Shown piece after piece: positions 21,019 through 29,950 of a stretch of DNA of 29,950 nucleotides. How positions within the stretch are numbered: the first letter of the stretch is position 1; each line of letters opens with the position of its first letter. This stretch comes from Gnetum montanum. Lineage: Eukaryota; Streptophyta; Gnetopsida; Gnetales; Gnetaceae. The stretch is from positions 1,661,259 through 1,691,208 of the forward strand of contig MNCI01013895.1 in assembly GCA_015680685.1 (NCBI GenBank), written 5' to 3'. The notes beneath the pieces are model-generated. The model saw nothing but the letters and a program-made list of their open reading frames with translations, was not told where the DNA came from and searched no databases. The position numbers and the translations under genes are program-made.

Positions 21019-23475
21019 CCACTTGTGGTTGTGAGAGCTTGTTTGGATTGTTGGTTCTAAAGAAATGTCTTCTCCTTGTACAGTTGTTAAAACCAGTAGC
21101 GGGTTGAAGATTTACAACTCTCATAGCATTGTGTTATTATGATGGAGTGGGGAGTTCCCCTTACATCGCTGGAGTAGGTGGTAGTGGAGCTATCAGTGTA
21201 AGAGTCACGGATGGGTTCGAAGGATGGTATGCATGTGGTGTGTCTCTCCCAGGAGAAGGAGTCTTATAGTACTCCCAAGCTTGGTAGTGACGTTGTGGGG
21301 TCACATGACTGATAGAGTCACTTGGAGAGATTGGCTACTACACATAGTAGCCATATGGATCCGGTTGTTGATAAGGGTATTTTTGCCTTGGCGATGGCAT
21401 CCACCATGACTATGGGTATTGCCACTACTGGTGTTGCTCCATAGGTTGTGGTAGAGTTCCACTTGGATAATACGTTAATGGTTGGTGGAACTGCCTTGGG
21501 TTACCTTGGGGATAAGGTAACCGACAGGGTGCTTGTCGTTTGTTAAGTCTTGGGTTGAGTCCATACACCCCAGACTCTTGTAGATGTGAGATTATTGGGC
21601 AACATCCCTTAGGATGGTCATACTGGTAGATCTCACACCCATCATCATTGTCTATATCTGAATCCACAACCTCTTCAATGATAGCCATTTTTCCCTTAAC
21701 TTTGTTCCGTGCATGGTCCAAATCCCTCTTCTTTTTCTTATCATGGTCACTACTTCGCTCCTTAGACTCCTCTATGATTTTCAAAATAGTTTCAAATCTA
21801 CTATCTAAGGAGTCCCACTTTTGATCTACCTTGATCAACACTTCTGTTGTTAGTTTCTGAAGTGGCAAGGTTTTCCTATTCACCACTCTTAAAGTGGTGA
21901 CTCATCCTCCTCCTCGCAAAATCTCACTCCCCTCTTTCGGAGGGAAGGATCACAGTTATATTCTTTTGTGCTTTCTCTCTTACGTAGCTCTCCTTCTTCC
22001 TTAGCTACTTAGTTCAACAATCTATGAACTTCATGGGACCTAAGTTCAGATAATCTCCCCTAGGCATATGTTCCAAGGGTTCTCCTGAGTTCATGTCTTA
22101 GCCCATCTACGAGATGGCATAGTTGATCCCGTTGTGCATAACAATGGCCTGAGCAATGATGTAACAATGCATAACATCAGCCCATGGCAGCATCCAAGGG
22201 TTCATGATTACCCTGCCTCCATCCTTGGATCTGCTTTCGCAAGTTGGACACTTGGGAGTATGTGTGATATTTATCATTGAACAGTTCTAGCATCGTACTC
22301 CATCTTCGAATGGATTCTAGTTCTAAGGACCAGTGCCAGCTTTCTGCTTCCTTTATGAGTGTCCTTGGAAACAACTTTAACTTTTGCCACTCGTTTTTCA
22401 ATGTTCTGCAAGGCACAGGCATTGTGAAATACCTATAAGTTGTTCTACGAATCAGCGTTGTACCCCCCTCAAATCGTGGGATATTATTCATGTCTAGTCT
22501 CTTGATCTGACTATCTTTTTGGTTCCTTGTAGGTATTCTAACGGCCTCCGTAATGTTTAACATGCTTCAGGTTGCAAGTGGGGGTTCATCGTGGTCATTT
22601 CTCTCATGGCGTCTGTGATGTCTATGCAGTGCCCTACTTTTCCTTCTTCCATGTTGTGATTTCCTAGAATGCCCTCATCCTCTCTCTCGACTCTCTCGTC
22701 GAGGTTTCTCATTTTGCTTACCCTTGTCCTCACGATGAGGTTCCTTATGACTGCATCCCGATGTTGAAGGAGAGGGTGAATGTGATGATAAAGGGAAAGA
22801 GGAAGGAGAACCATCGCCATGACAATGTTTCCTACCTTCCCTTCAGTGATCTCAACCTCGATCGTGATGACGATTAGAATGCCCACCCTTATCTTGTGTT
22901 TGTGTTCCCTCATTGAACACTTGGTGTTCATGGGGATCAAAACTAAGGTTTTGTATCGTGGAGTGCAGGTTCTAATACACCGCCTCCTCACCATCATTAG
23001 AAGGGGAAACATCATTTTTTGGAGAACCTATTGAAATAGGTTCACCACCCTTAATTTCTCTTATGACAGGTGAAGCATTATGGGGTCCTTTGCCCTTCAA
23101 CAATGTGTGGTAACTCTCTTGCCATAAGTCCCATTGACGTTACACCTCTGTAGGATGGTAGTCCCTTACATTGTAATCGCATGCAATGTACTCAGTGTAT
23201 AACTGCGACATGCCAATTTGTGCAAGGGCACAAAGGAGCATGTTGGTGGTAACTCTCTCTAGAGGCAACACTATGTTACCCTCCAAGTCTCTCCAACGCA
23301 GTTGTTTGTCTTGATGGAAGACAAAGGTAAAGTCCGGTATATATTCATTGTGATGAGTATATACCACACTAAATTGTTAAGGAACTGACAGTTCTTGGTT
23401 ATGTATGTTGTGCTGCCAACTGTCTCTAGTGTTGGTCCTAGGCGGTGAAGTGCTTTTGTGTGGAGAAGAAGACAT
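20921..23475 (-). pseudogene. gag: Retrotransposon gag polyprotein
   Basis: ATG at 23475, 128 bp after the primer binding site, opens a frame that runs with stops to about 21890, then shifts frame and continues to about 20921. The N-terminal part has an unrecognised domain (RWRDLEGNIVLPLERVTTNM near 23290-23235) and then a Ser/His/Arg/Glu-rich hydrophilic stretch. The capsid-like region (22563-22177) shows IPRFEGG, AESWHWSLELESIRRW and FNDKYHTYSQVSNLRKQIQG, matching the Retrotrans_gag family (PF03732). The C-terminal part (21886-21425) has a basic/acidic helix and a Pro/Gln/Tyr-rich tail. I see no CCHC zinc knuckle. At least ten stops are present, mostly TGA, TAG or TAA at likely Arg or Gln codons. 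The gag would form the particle into which the element RNA is packaged. Confidence 0.75.
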
Positions 23476-23602
23476 TTTTTTCTTACTCAGTGTGCTATTT
23501 ACCATTATGTTATATTTTCATTTGATTAACCTTAACAGTTCATTTTAGCTCCCAATGATATGAATGGTTTCCTATGTTCTACATAGTGCATAAACAACTA
23601 AG

Positions 23603-23620
23603 TCCCCAGCAACGACACCA
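23603..23620 (-). other. Primer binding site, tRNA-Asp type, decayed
   Basis: On the minus strand TGGTGTCGTTGCTGGGGA starts one base after the LTR end. It matches the Athila-type site TGGCGCCGTTGCCGGGGA (complement of the 3' end of tRNA-Asp) at 15 of 18 positions; the three differences are C-to-T at methylatable CG or CHG positions. This sets the element's orientation and LTR boundary. Confidence 0.8.
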
Positions 23621-23621
23621 A

Positions 23622-24245
23622 TGATGAGCGGTAAGGTACCCCTACATTCAACCATACGAATACGAGCGTTTCACGTGTGATCTGGTCAACCTCCAAGGAC
23701 TAAGTGCTTATGCACCCTAATGGAACACTTAAGGTTAATCAATCGTTGTCTTCCCAGACTTACTTGTATTGTCACAGTTGTATAGTTAAGTAAGTCTGAG
23801 GTACATAATTTTTCTATCTTTTATCTTTTTATCGCCTATGCTAAGAGAGAAAAGGGTGAAGAGACTAAGTAACTAACTTTCACTAACTCAGTTTTAATTT
23901 TCCTAGCATTAGTATCCATTCCCACTTATCGTACACACCCTGAACCAGTGTAACACTACTGGGATTACCAAACACTATTCGTTACTGGGTTACCAAGCGT
24001 AGCACACGTGCTTGAAGCGGTCGTACTGAATGCACTTAACTAGGAGAGTTGAGGGTTGAGAGTGATTAATTGTCTAAGAAAGCATTTAAACATTTAAAAA
24101 TAATTAAAGTCCTATTTAGGTTAGTCCATGCACTGCAAGGTTTATCACAAAGTTTTTTCTTCATTTCCATACACAAATGTGTGCTCAGGTACAATTTTCC
24201 CAAATAAAGATCCATTCACTTTGAGACTCCTACTGTGGACACATG
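23622..24245 (-). repeat. 5' LTR of the minus-strand element, U3 and promoter missing
   Basis: Direct repeat of 17372-17994. Similarity stops after GACACATG at 24245, so about 180 bp are missing, including the TATA box and palindromes. The sequence beyond (AATAAACTCTTG) is unrelated. This copy cannot start a normal element transcript. Confidence 0.8.
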
Positions 24246-24760
24246 AATAAACTCTTGAATCAATACCTAAATGACTTTAAATACTTTTATAAACACAAGA
24301 CAAATATGAGGAGAGATTTTCACATGCTAGGGAAGCTTTGAACAATCTTATGCAAAGAGATTTTTGAGCTTTTACATCAAATTAACATGAAAGTGGTAAA
24401 TGCCCTTCAACATAAACATGAAACAAAAGAGAAGTTAACTTGAATTCGTAAATGGGGATTAAATCCCTTAAAATTGAACAAGAAACTATTTATAAATTCT
24501 TTAGTTCTTCATTTTTATCATTAGAAAAGATACATTTCACTTCAAAAATTTGAAAGAACATGAAATTGAAACATTCATGCAAGAAACATGTGAGAATGCA
24601 TAAATTGTGAGAAATTATGAAAGAAATGCTTGTAAGAACTTGGGAGAAAAACTAATGAAGGAAATTCACTCCTAAAAGTGAAAGAGTCATGCTACAAGAA
24701 TATAAGAAAAGAAAAGAGGAAAATCTTAGAGAGCTTTCCTAAGGATACACAAGCTTGTGC
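24246..24760. other. AT-rich stretch, nothing recognised
   Basis: A-rich DNA with GAAA/AAGAAA runs and no frame, repeat pair or RNA gene that I can support. Confidence 0.5.
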
Positions 24761-25631
24761 ATAAAATAATATCTAATAATATTTAATTACCGCCAGGGAG
24801 AATTGAAACTCCCAAAGATGCTTGTGTCACAATAGGCCCTAAAAATATAATAATCCCATCATACTAGTCTCATCAACATCACATGTCTTATTCCACAAGT
24901 CAACATCATACCATACATCACATATATCTTAATAAACAATTCGCAACCAAAACTGTACAATTTTAGGAAATATGTAAAATAACATGTTCAAGCTTAAAAT
25001 TTTAACTATTCGCTCCACATGCCCACATTGCATGATCACATATACTAATTCAACACAAAAATATAGGGAAAAGGTAAAGATAAAACACCAAATAAAATCG
25101 TTGTGGAAAAAAGGCCAAAAGAAGCAAAAAAAAAACCCTCAAAAACCTGGTAGAACTCTATTTCACTCCAAAAATGTTCCACACCCATGTAGATATGACC
25201 ATAGAAATTCCAAATCCAGGTTCAGAGCAAGCAAAAGTCATCCATAATACCAAAATTCCAAGAAAAAGAATGAAAAACATAAGAAAGCATTACCTCTTCA
25301 TTTGGCACATGTACATGATATGTTTCATGTATCTATGCTATGACATTATGTGCCTAATGAACATCATGTGATTAACCATTCAAGGATATAGCTATAGTTT
25401 GATGTCAGTTATGTTGAGTGGCTAGTAGAGATTGTTGATCATATGTTGTGATAGCTAAGTCGTAAAGTTGTACCTATGGTCAAGATTTTATGAAGTAGAC
25501 ATGGAGCTTCAGAGGCTACCTAGGAGGTGGAGACTGAGATGTGCATAGCTCATCCTGAGATCTTCTAGGAGGAAGATTCTCAAGGAGGGGAGAGTGTTGC
25601 ATCCCATCCAAATGCATTAGGTATGGTCATA
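24761..25631 (+). repeat. Chimeric repeat, copy A (direct repeat of 27945-28814)
   Basis: Copies A and B are near-identical by eye over about 870 bp and start at the same word, ATAAAATAATATCT. The left ~600 bp is LTR sequence in antisense: 24911-25268 is the reverse complement of 29541-29893. The right part is the sense end of an integrase/chromodomain frame, a polypurine tract and the first 37 bp of an LTR (TGTTGCATCCC). The flanking sequences of A and B differ. Confidence 0.75.
25401..25594 (+). pseudogene. Chromodomain-type C-terminal end of a Ty3/gypsy integrase, plus polypurine tract (copy A)
   Basis: The frame from 25401 reads YVEWLVEIVDHML, LSRKVVPMVKIL, SRHGASEAT and EVETEM, separated by stops at expected Arg, Trp or Gln positions. 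This is the characteristic chromoviral ending in which V-K-V-L-W is followed by E-E-A-T-W-E. AAGGAGGGGAGAG at 25582-25594 is the polypurine tract and TGTTGCATCCC at 25595 the LTR start. Confidence 0.75.
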
Positions 25632-26061
25632 NATTGAGTTTCCTCCTTTAATACTCGTTTATTTATTTGTTCCCAAGTCTCATTCACAGTGCTCCCAGCT
25701 TTCCCTTCCCCTCAAACCTATGGCTTATTCAGGTTAATGTAATTGATACACTTTTAATATCAATAGAACTTCTTTTCGGGGTCTGACCCCCCCCCCCCCA
25801 ATAATACATTAAAGTAAACATACCAATATCAAATTAAAGACAACCACCATTTCCTACTCTACTCAACATTAAATAAAATATAGATGGAGGAATTAGAAGG
25901 TGCTCATTCATATTATTTCTTACAAATTCTCGCTTTACTTCCAATTTCTTGTAAGAATTATAACAACACTATGAAGAAATATCAATATGGGCACTGCCTT
26001 TCATCATTAAATTAATGGTTAAGCTAAGAACATAAATAAAATATTTGAAGATCTTTGAAGA
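25632..26061. other. Gene-free stretch with a 13-C run
   Basis: No coding sequence seen. CTTTTAATATCAATAGAACTT near 25755 looks like an LTR or retrotransposon end, and C13 occupies 25787-25799. The rest is AT-rich. Confidence 0.4.
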
Positions 26062-26433
26062 GCATGTGTTTTAGATGAACCACAAAGTTAGGAAAGGTAT
26101 CTATCATTACTGGAATTTGCTAATAATAATAGTTATCGTAGCTCTATTGGAATGGCTCCATTTAAAGCTTTATATGAAAGAAAGTGTAGATCTCCTGCTT
26201 CTTCAACTGAACCTGAAGATAGAATGATTATAGGATCAAAATTGATTCAAGAAATGGAAAATAATATGAAACTAATTAGGCAAAGTATAAAGAAAATCTT
26301 AGATCGATAGAAAAGTTATGCAATTAAGATAAGAAAACCATTGGAATTCCATATCAAAGATCATGAATTTTTGAAAGTGACCCATATGAAATCAATTATT
26401 AAAGATGTAAAAAGATCTAAACTAGCGTCAAGG
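26062..26433 (+). pseudogene. Integrase C-terminal fragment of a chromovirus-type Ty3/gypsy element
   Basis: The frame reads CVLDEPQ, ERYLSLLEFANNNSY, SSIGMAPFKALYERKCRSP, then LIRQSIKKI, KSYAIKIRKPLEF, DHEFLKVTHMKSI and RSKLASR. These match, in order, the block from the end of the integrase core to the start of its C-terminal domain in Tekay/Del-like elements. There are two internal stops (TAG for Trp or Gln near 26092 and for Gln near 26308). It is cut off at 26434, where the next residues of the family should follow. It is a different region of pol from the fragments at 25401 and 28584 and cannot be said to come from the same copy. Confidence 0.8.
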
Positions 26434-27944
26434 TGTAACACCTCACCTTAGCTAGGGTAGCGTGATGCCTAGGATCATTAGTAATCTTACAATGGAAGCA
26501 TGATAAATTAAAACTAATGATGTGTATGTTATATTAAGGAAGGTCAAACTGTATAAGATTTCATGCCACACCAAAAAGTATATATACATTACAATTAGAA
26601 AACTGGATATCTCTACAAGAAACCAAAAATCTACACCAATCCCACAAGATACAAAAACACATAAACATCAACATCCCATATATAAGAGTACAAAGAGTTT
26701 CATACAAGGATAAATAGTCCATACTCTTGTACATGGAAATATACAGTAACCAAGCCCTGATGATTTTCCCCTCTTCTACTCTCCCTCTCCATGCTCATCT
26801 ATGCTCATGCAACTTCCACTTATAATTAAATAAAGTCAATATAAAACTAAGTGGAAAGCCTTTTACACTTCCCCTACTATATGATCAACAAGTGCTACAC
26901 GGGAGGAGAGGAGTGGGGTATAAGGCAACATGCATCAATTGTTAAGCTTGTGCATGCTAAGAGCAACACATGTACACACACCATATTGAACATAACATTG
27001 GCATAATCATTATCACAAAGAATAGATGGCTATCATATAATCATAGATAAAACCATTGTCCAACATAATCTATCATATATCTATTACCCCACATCACATG
27101 CATTTCTACTATCATGTCCATGCCATCATACCTACTCCATACTGTGAGACCACCTATGACCCACACAATCATAATCCAATCATCATATATATATATATAA
27201 TCAGCACTATGACTCACAAATCAATACTATCATATACACATCCCATGTGGTTATTAGCATATCCTCACTCATTGTAGTATGTGAAACATTGCCATGAGTA
27301 CTCATAAATAGCCATTGCCTGTAGGTTGTTTATTAGTCTTTTATTTATCCAACTAATGCTAGAGTTTGTCAACCTATGACCTACAACCACTAGCCTTCTG
27401 GAAGACTAGTGATAGGGAAGAACATACCTATGCCATGTACTAGCCATAGGGATGAACACACCTATGTTCTCCCACTCTTAGGATGAGGCCCAAAATAGGA
27501 GCCTCACCGATGCATCATAATGAGGGTCAATCCATACTACCTCCAAGGTGCCTCATCACCAACTAGTCCACACCCTCATGCTAGCACCACCCGCTAATGA
27601 CCATCACAAGCAGTGTCACAAAGACATGTACACATTCCAGCTTGCTTAAGCTAAGACATGTCATAAGCACAACACATCCAAATAAACATAACATGACTAC
27701 ATATCTTCACAACTAATAGTCACATTCATTCCATGAAAACAATACCATGATTTGACAAAACAACATTTTGCACTACAACTATATTTCTTAAACTGCATGT
27801 AATTCCATAAAAATAACCACTATAAAAACTTCCAAAATTATATATGCCCAAAGAAAAAACCAATTCCCAAACTGATCCTAGTGACACTAATTTCACTAAA
27901 TCAAACTCCTAGAAGTAAAGTTATGCACATCCAAAGTTTGATTA
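26434..27944. other. Possible LTR or other repeat beginning TGTAACACC, no gene
   Basis: TGTAACACCTCACC at 26434, exactly where the integrase frame breaks, looks like a plant gypsy LTR start. No matching end was identified. The body is AT-rich, has a (TA)n tract at 27185-27200 and, near 27380-27600, a C-rich stretch with repeated ATAGGGA-GAACA-ACCTATG words. No coding region is supported. Confidence 0.35.
27185..27200 (+). repeat. (AT)n microsatellite
   Basis: A short uninterrupted AT dinucleotide run. Confidence 0.85.
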
Positions 27945-28814
27945 ATAAAATAATATCTAATAATATTTAATTACCGTCAGGGAGAATTGAAACTCCCAAA
28001 GACACTTGTGCCACAATAGGCCCTAAAAATATAATAATCCCATCATACTAGTCTCATCAACATCACATGTCTTATTCCACAAGTCAACATCATACCATAC
28101 ATCACATATATCTTAATAAACAATTCGCAACCAAAACTGTACAATTTTAGGAAATATGTAAAATAACATGTTCAAGCTTAAAATTTTAACTATTCGCTCC
28201 ACATGCCCACATTGCATGATCACATATACTAATTCAACACAAAAATATAGGGAAAAGGTAAAGATAAAACACCAAATAAAATTGCCGTGGAAAAAAGGCC
28301 AAAAGAAGCAAAAAAAAACCCTCAAAACCCTGGTAGAACACTGTTTCACTCCAAAAACGTTCCACACCCATGTAGATATGACCATAGAAATTCCAAATCC
28401 AGGTTCAGAGCAAGCAAAAGTCATCCATAATACCAAAATTCCAAGAAAAAGAATGAAAAACATAATAAAGCATTACCTCTTCATTTGGCACATGTACATG
28501 ATGTGTTTCATGTATCTATGCTATGACATTATGTGCCTAATGAACATCATGTGATTAACCATTCAAGGATATAGCTATAGTTTGATGTCAGTTATGTTGA
28601 GTGGCCAGTAGAGATTGTTGATCATATGTTGTGACAGCTAAGTAGTAAAGTTGTACCTATGGTCAAGATTTTATGAAGTAGACGTGGAGCTTCAGAGGCT
28701 ACCTAGGAGGTGGAGACTGAGATGTGCATAGCTCATCCTGAGATCTTCTAGGAGGAAGATTCTCAAGGAGGGGAGAGTGTTGCATCCCATCCAAATGCAT
28801 TAGGTATGGTCATA
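27945..28814 (+). repeat. Chimeric repeat, copy B (direct repeat of 24761-25631)
   Basis: Same organisation as copy A: antisense LTR segment, sense integrase/chromodomain end, polypurine tract, LTR start. Unlike A, similarity to an LTR continues on the right, so B is joined to a long LTR. Its antisense part (28095-28451) is the reverse complement of 29541-29893, about 1.1 kb away. Confidence 0.75.
28584..28777 (+). pseudogene. Chromodomain-type integrase end plus polypurine tract (copy B)
   Basis: Counterpart of 25401-25594 with the same stops at most sites, showing that the copies separated after the frame had decayed. The polypurine tract AAGGAGGGGAGAG is at 28765-28777. Confidence 0.75.
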
Positions 28815-29893
28815 CACTTACAATATATACATTACATGTGTCGTTCTGATGCGTTGTTGGGGACAAGTGAATTTGATATAAATGTATTTTATATGTTATG
28901 AGGCTTCATCTCTATGTTATTATTATGATGTCTTTACATGCTTAACTAATGTGATGATGTACACTAGCCCTATGTGATGTGTTAAACAAGTGATGTTGCT
29001 GGCAAGGGTGTTGGATTGGGGTACAAGAGCACCTATTCAGTATGTCTTTATGTTTTATGTGTGATTTTAGTATTTATGCATTTGCACTATAACACTATGT
29101 TGCATGATGTTTGAGTGTGATTTTAGCATGTGAATGTGTAGAGTGTTTGAGAAGGATCTCATAGGTTCAAACAGATTTTGATTTGGAGTCTTGGTGTGTT
29201 TGTTATGCATGGTTGAAGTTCACAATATCAGTCGTAGAGTAAAAAAAATTTTAGCTTATAGAAATAACATAGTTAAAAAGTAGAATAAAATAAAGTTAAA
29301 AAGAGTTAAGTAATGTTGACTTATGCATGTGATGTGTGTAAAAGAGAAAAGGCCTTTGCATTATGATAACACGCATTATGCTTATAAGTGTTAACAAAAA
29401 AAAATAACACCACCATCTTTCTTTTGTTTTGTGCACCACGCATGAGCATTTGGGCTTTGGATTTGTATTTTCACATGAACAAAAATAGATTTTCAGTTCC
29501 TTTCTCTTTGTTTTATTCTCTTTTTCTTTTCTTTTTTTCATCCTTTTCTTGGAATTTTGGTATTGTAAATGACTTTTGCTTACTCTATACCTAGATTTGG
29601 GATTGCTACAGTTGTATCTATGTGGGTGTGGAACTTGTTTGAAGTGAAATGAGTTCTACCAAATTTTCAAGGGTTTTCTACTTATTTTAGCTTTTCTACC
29701 ACAACCATTTTAATTGGTGGGTTGTCTTTATCTTTTCCCTATATTTTTATGCTAGATAAGTATATATGATCATGTGATGTAGGCATGTGGGCAGATAGTT
29801 AAAAGTTTAAGCTTGGATATGTTATTTTACATATTTTTTGAAATTGTACGATTTTGGTTACTAATTATTTATTAAGATATATGCGATGTATGG
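28778..29893 (+). repeat. LTR of the chromovirus-type element, interrupted at its right side
   Basis: It starts TGTTGCATCCC after the polypurine tract. It has T-rich and TTTTATGTG-type stretches, no gene, and at 29541-29893 a segment whose reverse complement is in copies A and B. Comparison with A shows it should continue beyond 29893, but it is broken there by another LTR. Confidence 0.65.
29541..29893 (-). repeat. Inverted copy of 28095-28451 (and of 24911-25268)
   Basis: ATCTATGTGGGTGTGGAAC and GGAATTTTGGTATT here are reverse complements of stretches in A and B. With B it forms an inverted repeat of about 355 bp with a loop of about 1.1 kb; arms are perhaps 80-85% alike by eye. Confidence 0.7.
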
Positions 29894-29950
29894 TGATGAG
29901 ACGCAGTTTGCGTCGGCCGCGATATCGCGTACGCGATATCGCATCCCCCG
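29894..29950 (+). mobile_element. Start of a third palindrome-family LTR, runs off the window
   Basis: TGATGAGACGC at 29894 equals the LTR start at 4545. It interrupts the older LTR: copies A and B show that GATGTATGGT should continue as ATGATGTTG. The 5 bp before it (TATGG) would be one side of the target-site duplication; the other side is outside the window. Confidence 0.75.
29919..29942 (+). promoter_or_regulatory. Perfect 24-bp palindrome in U3
   Basis: GCGATATCGCGT is followed directly by its exact reverse complement. It contains six CpG dinucleotides in 24 bp in a window otherwise poor in CpG. Diverged copies sit at the same place relative to the LTR start and TATA box at 4582-4605 and 18107-18130. 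Confidence 0.8.

Larger units (their letters stand above)
17372..24245 (-). mobile_element. Ty3/gypsy-type LTR element with gag-protease only
   Basis: Read on the minus strand: truncated 5' LTR (24245-23622), primer binding site (23620-23603), gag (from 23475), protease (to 20014), 1.8 kb of untranslated DNA, polypurine tract (18190-18177) and full 3' LTR (18176-17372). No reverse transcriptase, RNase H or integrase motif lies between, so it resembles the non-autonomous gag-bearing class (TR-GAG type) and would need enzymes in trans. Counting by eye, the first ~100 bp of the two LTRs differ at 15 positions, 13 of them transitions, so the insertion is old. Confidence 0.75.

Noticed and set aside
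25787-25799. Run of 13 C, possibly functional.
   Set aside because: It could be a homopolymer expansion or assembly uncertainty (an undetermined base is 155 bp away); nothing else supports a role.
28113-28554. Overlapping 116- and 128-codon frames on both strands, the latter repeated in part at 24984-25247.
   Set aside because: Both lie in the antisense LTR part of copies A and B; in A the frame is broken, and there is no domain.
24761-28814. The two 870-bp direct repeats as a simple LTR pair of one element.
   Set aside because: They lack TG...CA ends and contain, in the middle, an integrase end, polypurine tract and LTR start.

Overview
The window looks like plant nuclear DNA from a large, repeat-rich genome. 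No intact host gene is visible. It holds broken LTR retrotransposons of the Ty3/gypsy class, some nested, on both strands. Evidence for a plant: Tat-type pol with a second RNase H, an Athila-type primer binding site, a chromodomain-type integrase tail, short GT-AG introns, and heavy C-to-T decay of the kind produced by CG and CHG methylation. The species cannot be named. Single undetermined bases lie at 5216 and 25632.

Layout. 1-5220 (+): the downstream part of one LTR element: untranslated DNA, a promoter-like block, a 924-codon extra reading frame broken only by stop codons (1602-4373), a polypurine tract, and an LTR from 4545. 5228-8815 (-): a decayed, intron-bearing reading frame of unknown function. 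9012-11389: mostly non-coding. 11390-14633 (+): a Tat-type pol (RT, RNase H, second RNase H, integrase) in three frames, followed by a ~34-bp tandem array (14680-15235) and a possible decayed frame (15363-16292). 17372-24245 (-): a second element of the same LTR family as 4545, with primer binding site, gag and protease but no reverse transcriptase, integrase or RNase H.

24761-29950: two direct copies of an 870-bp chimeric segment (antisense LTR joined to a sense integrase/chromodomain end, polypurine tract and LTR start), an unrelated integrase fragment, and a long LTR from 28778. That LTR is interrupted at 29894 by a third copy of the palindrome-bearing LTR family.

The most distinctive signal is this LTR family (starts at 4545, 18176 on minus, and 29894). 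Its U3 carries a 24-bp palindrome built on GATATCGCG just upstream of a TATA box. The family varies in cargo: one member has a long transposon-type/coiled-coil ORF, another only gag-protease, and both carry extra internal copies of the polypurine-tract sequence.
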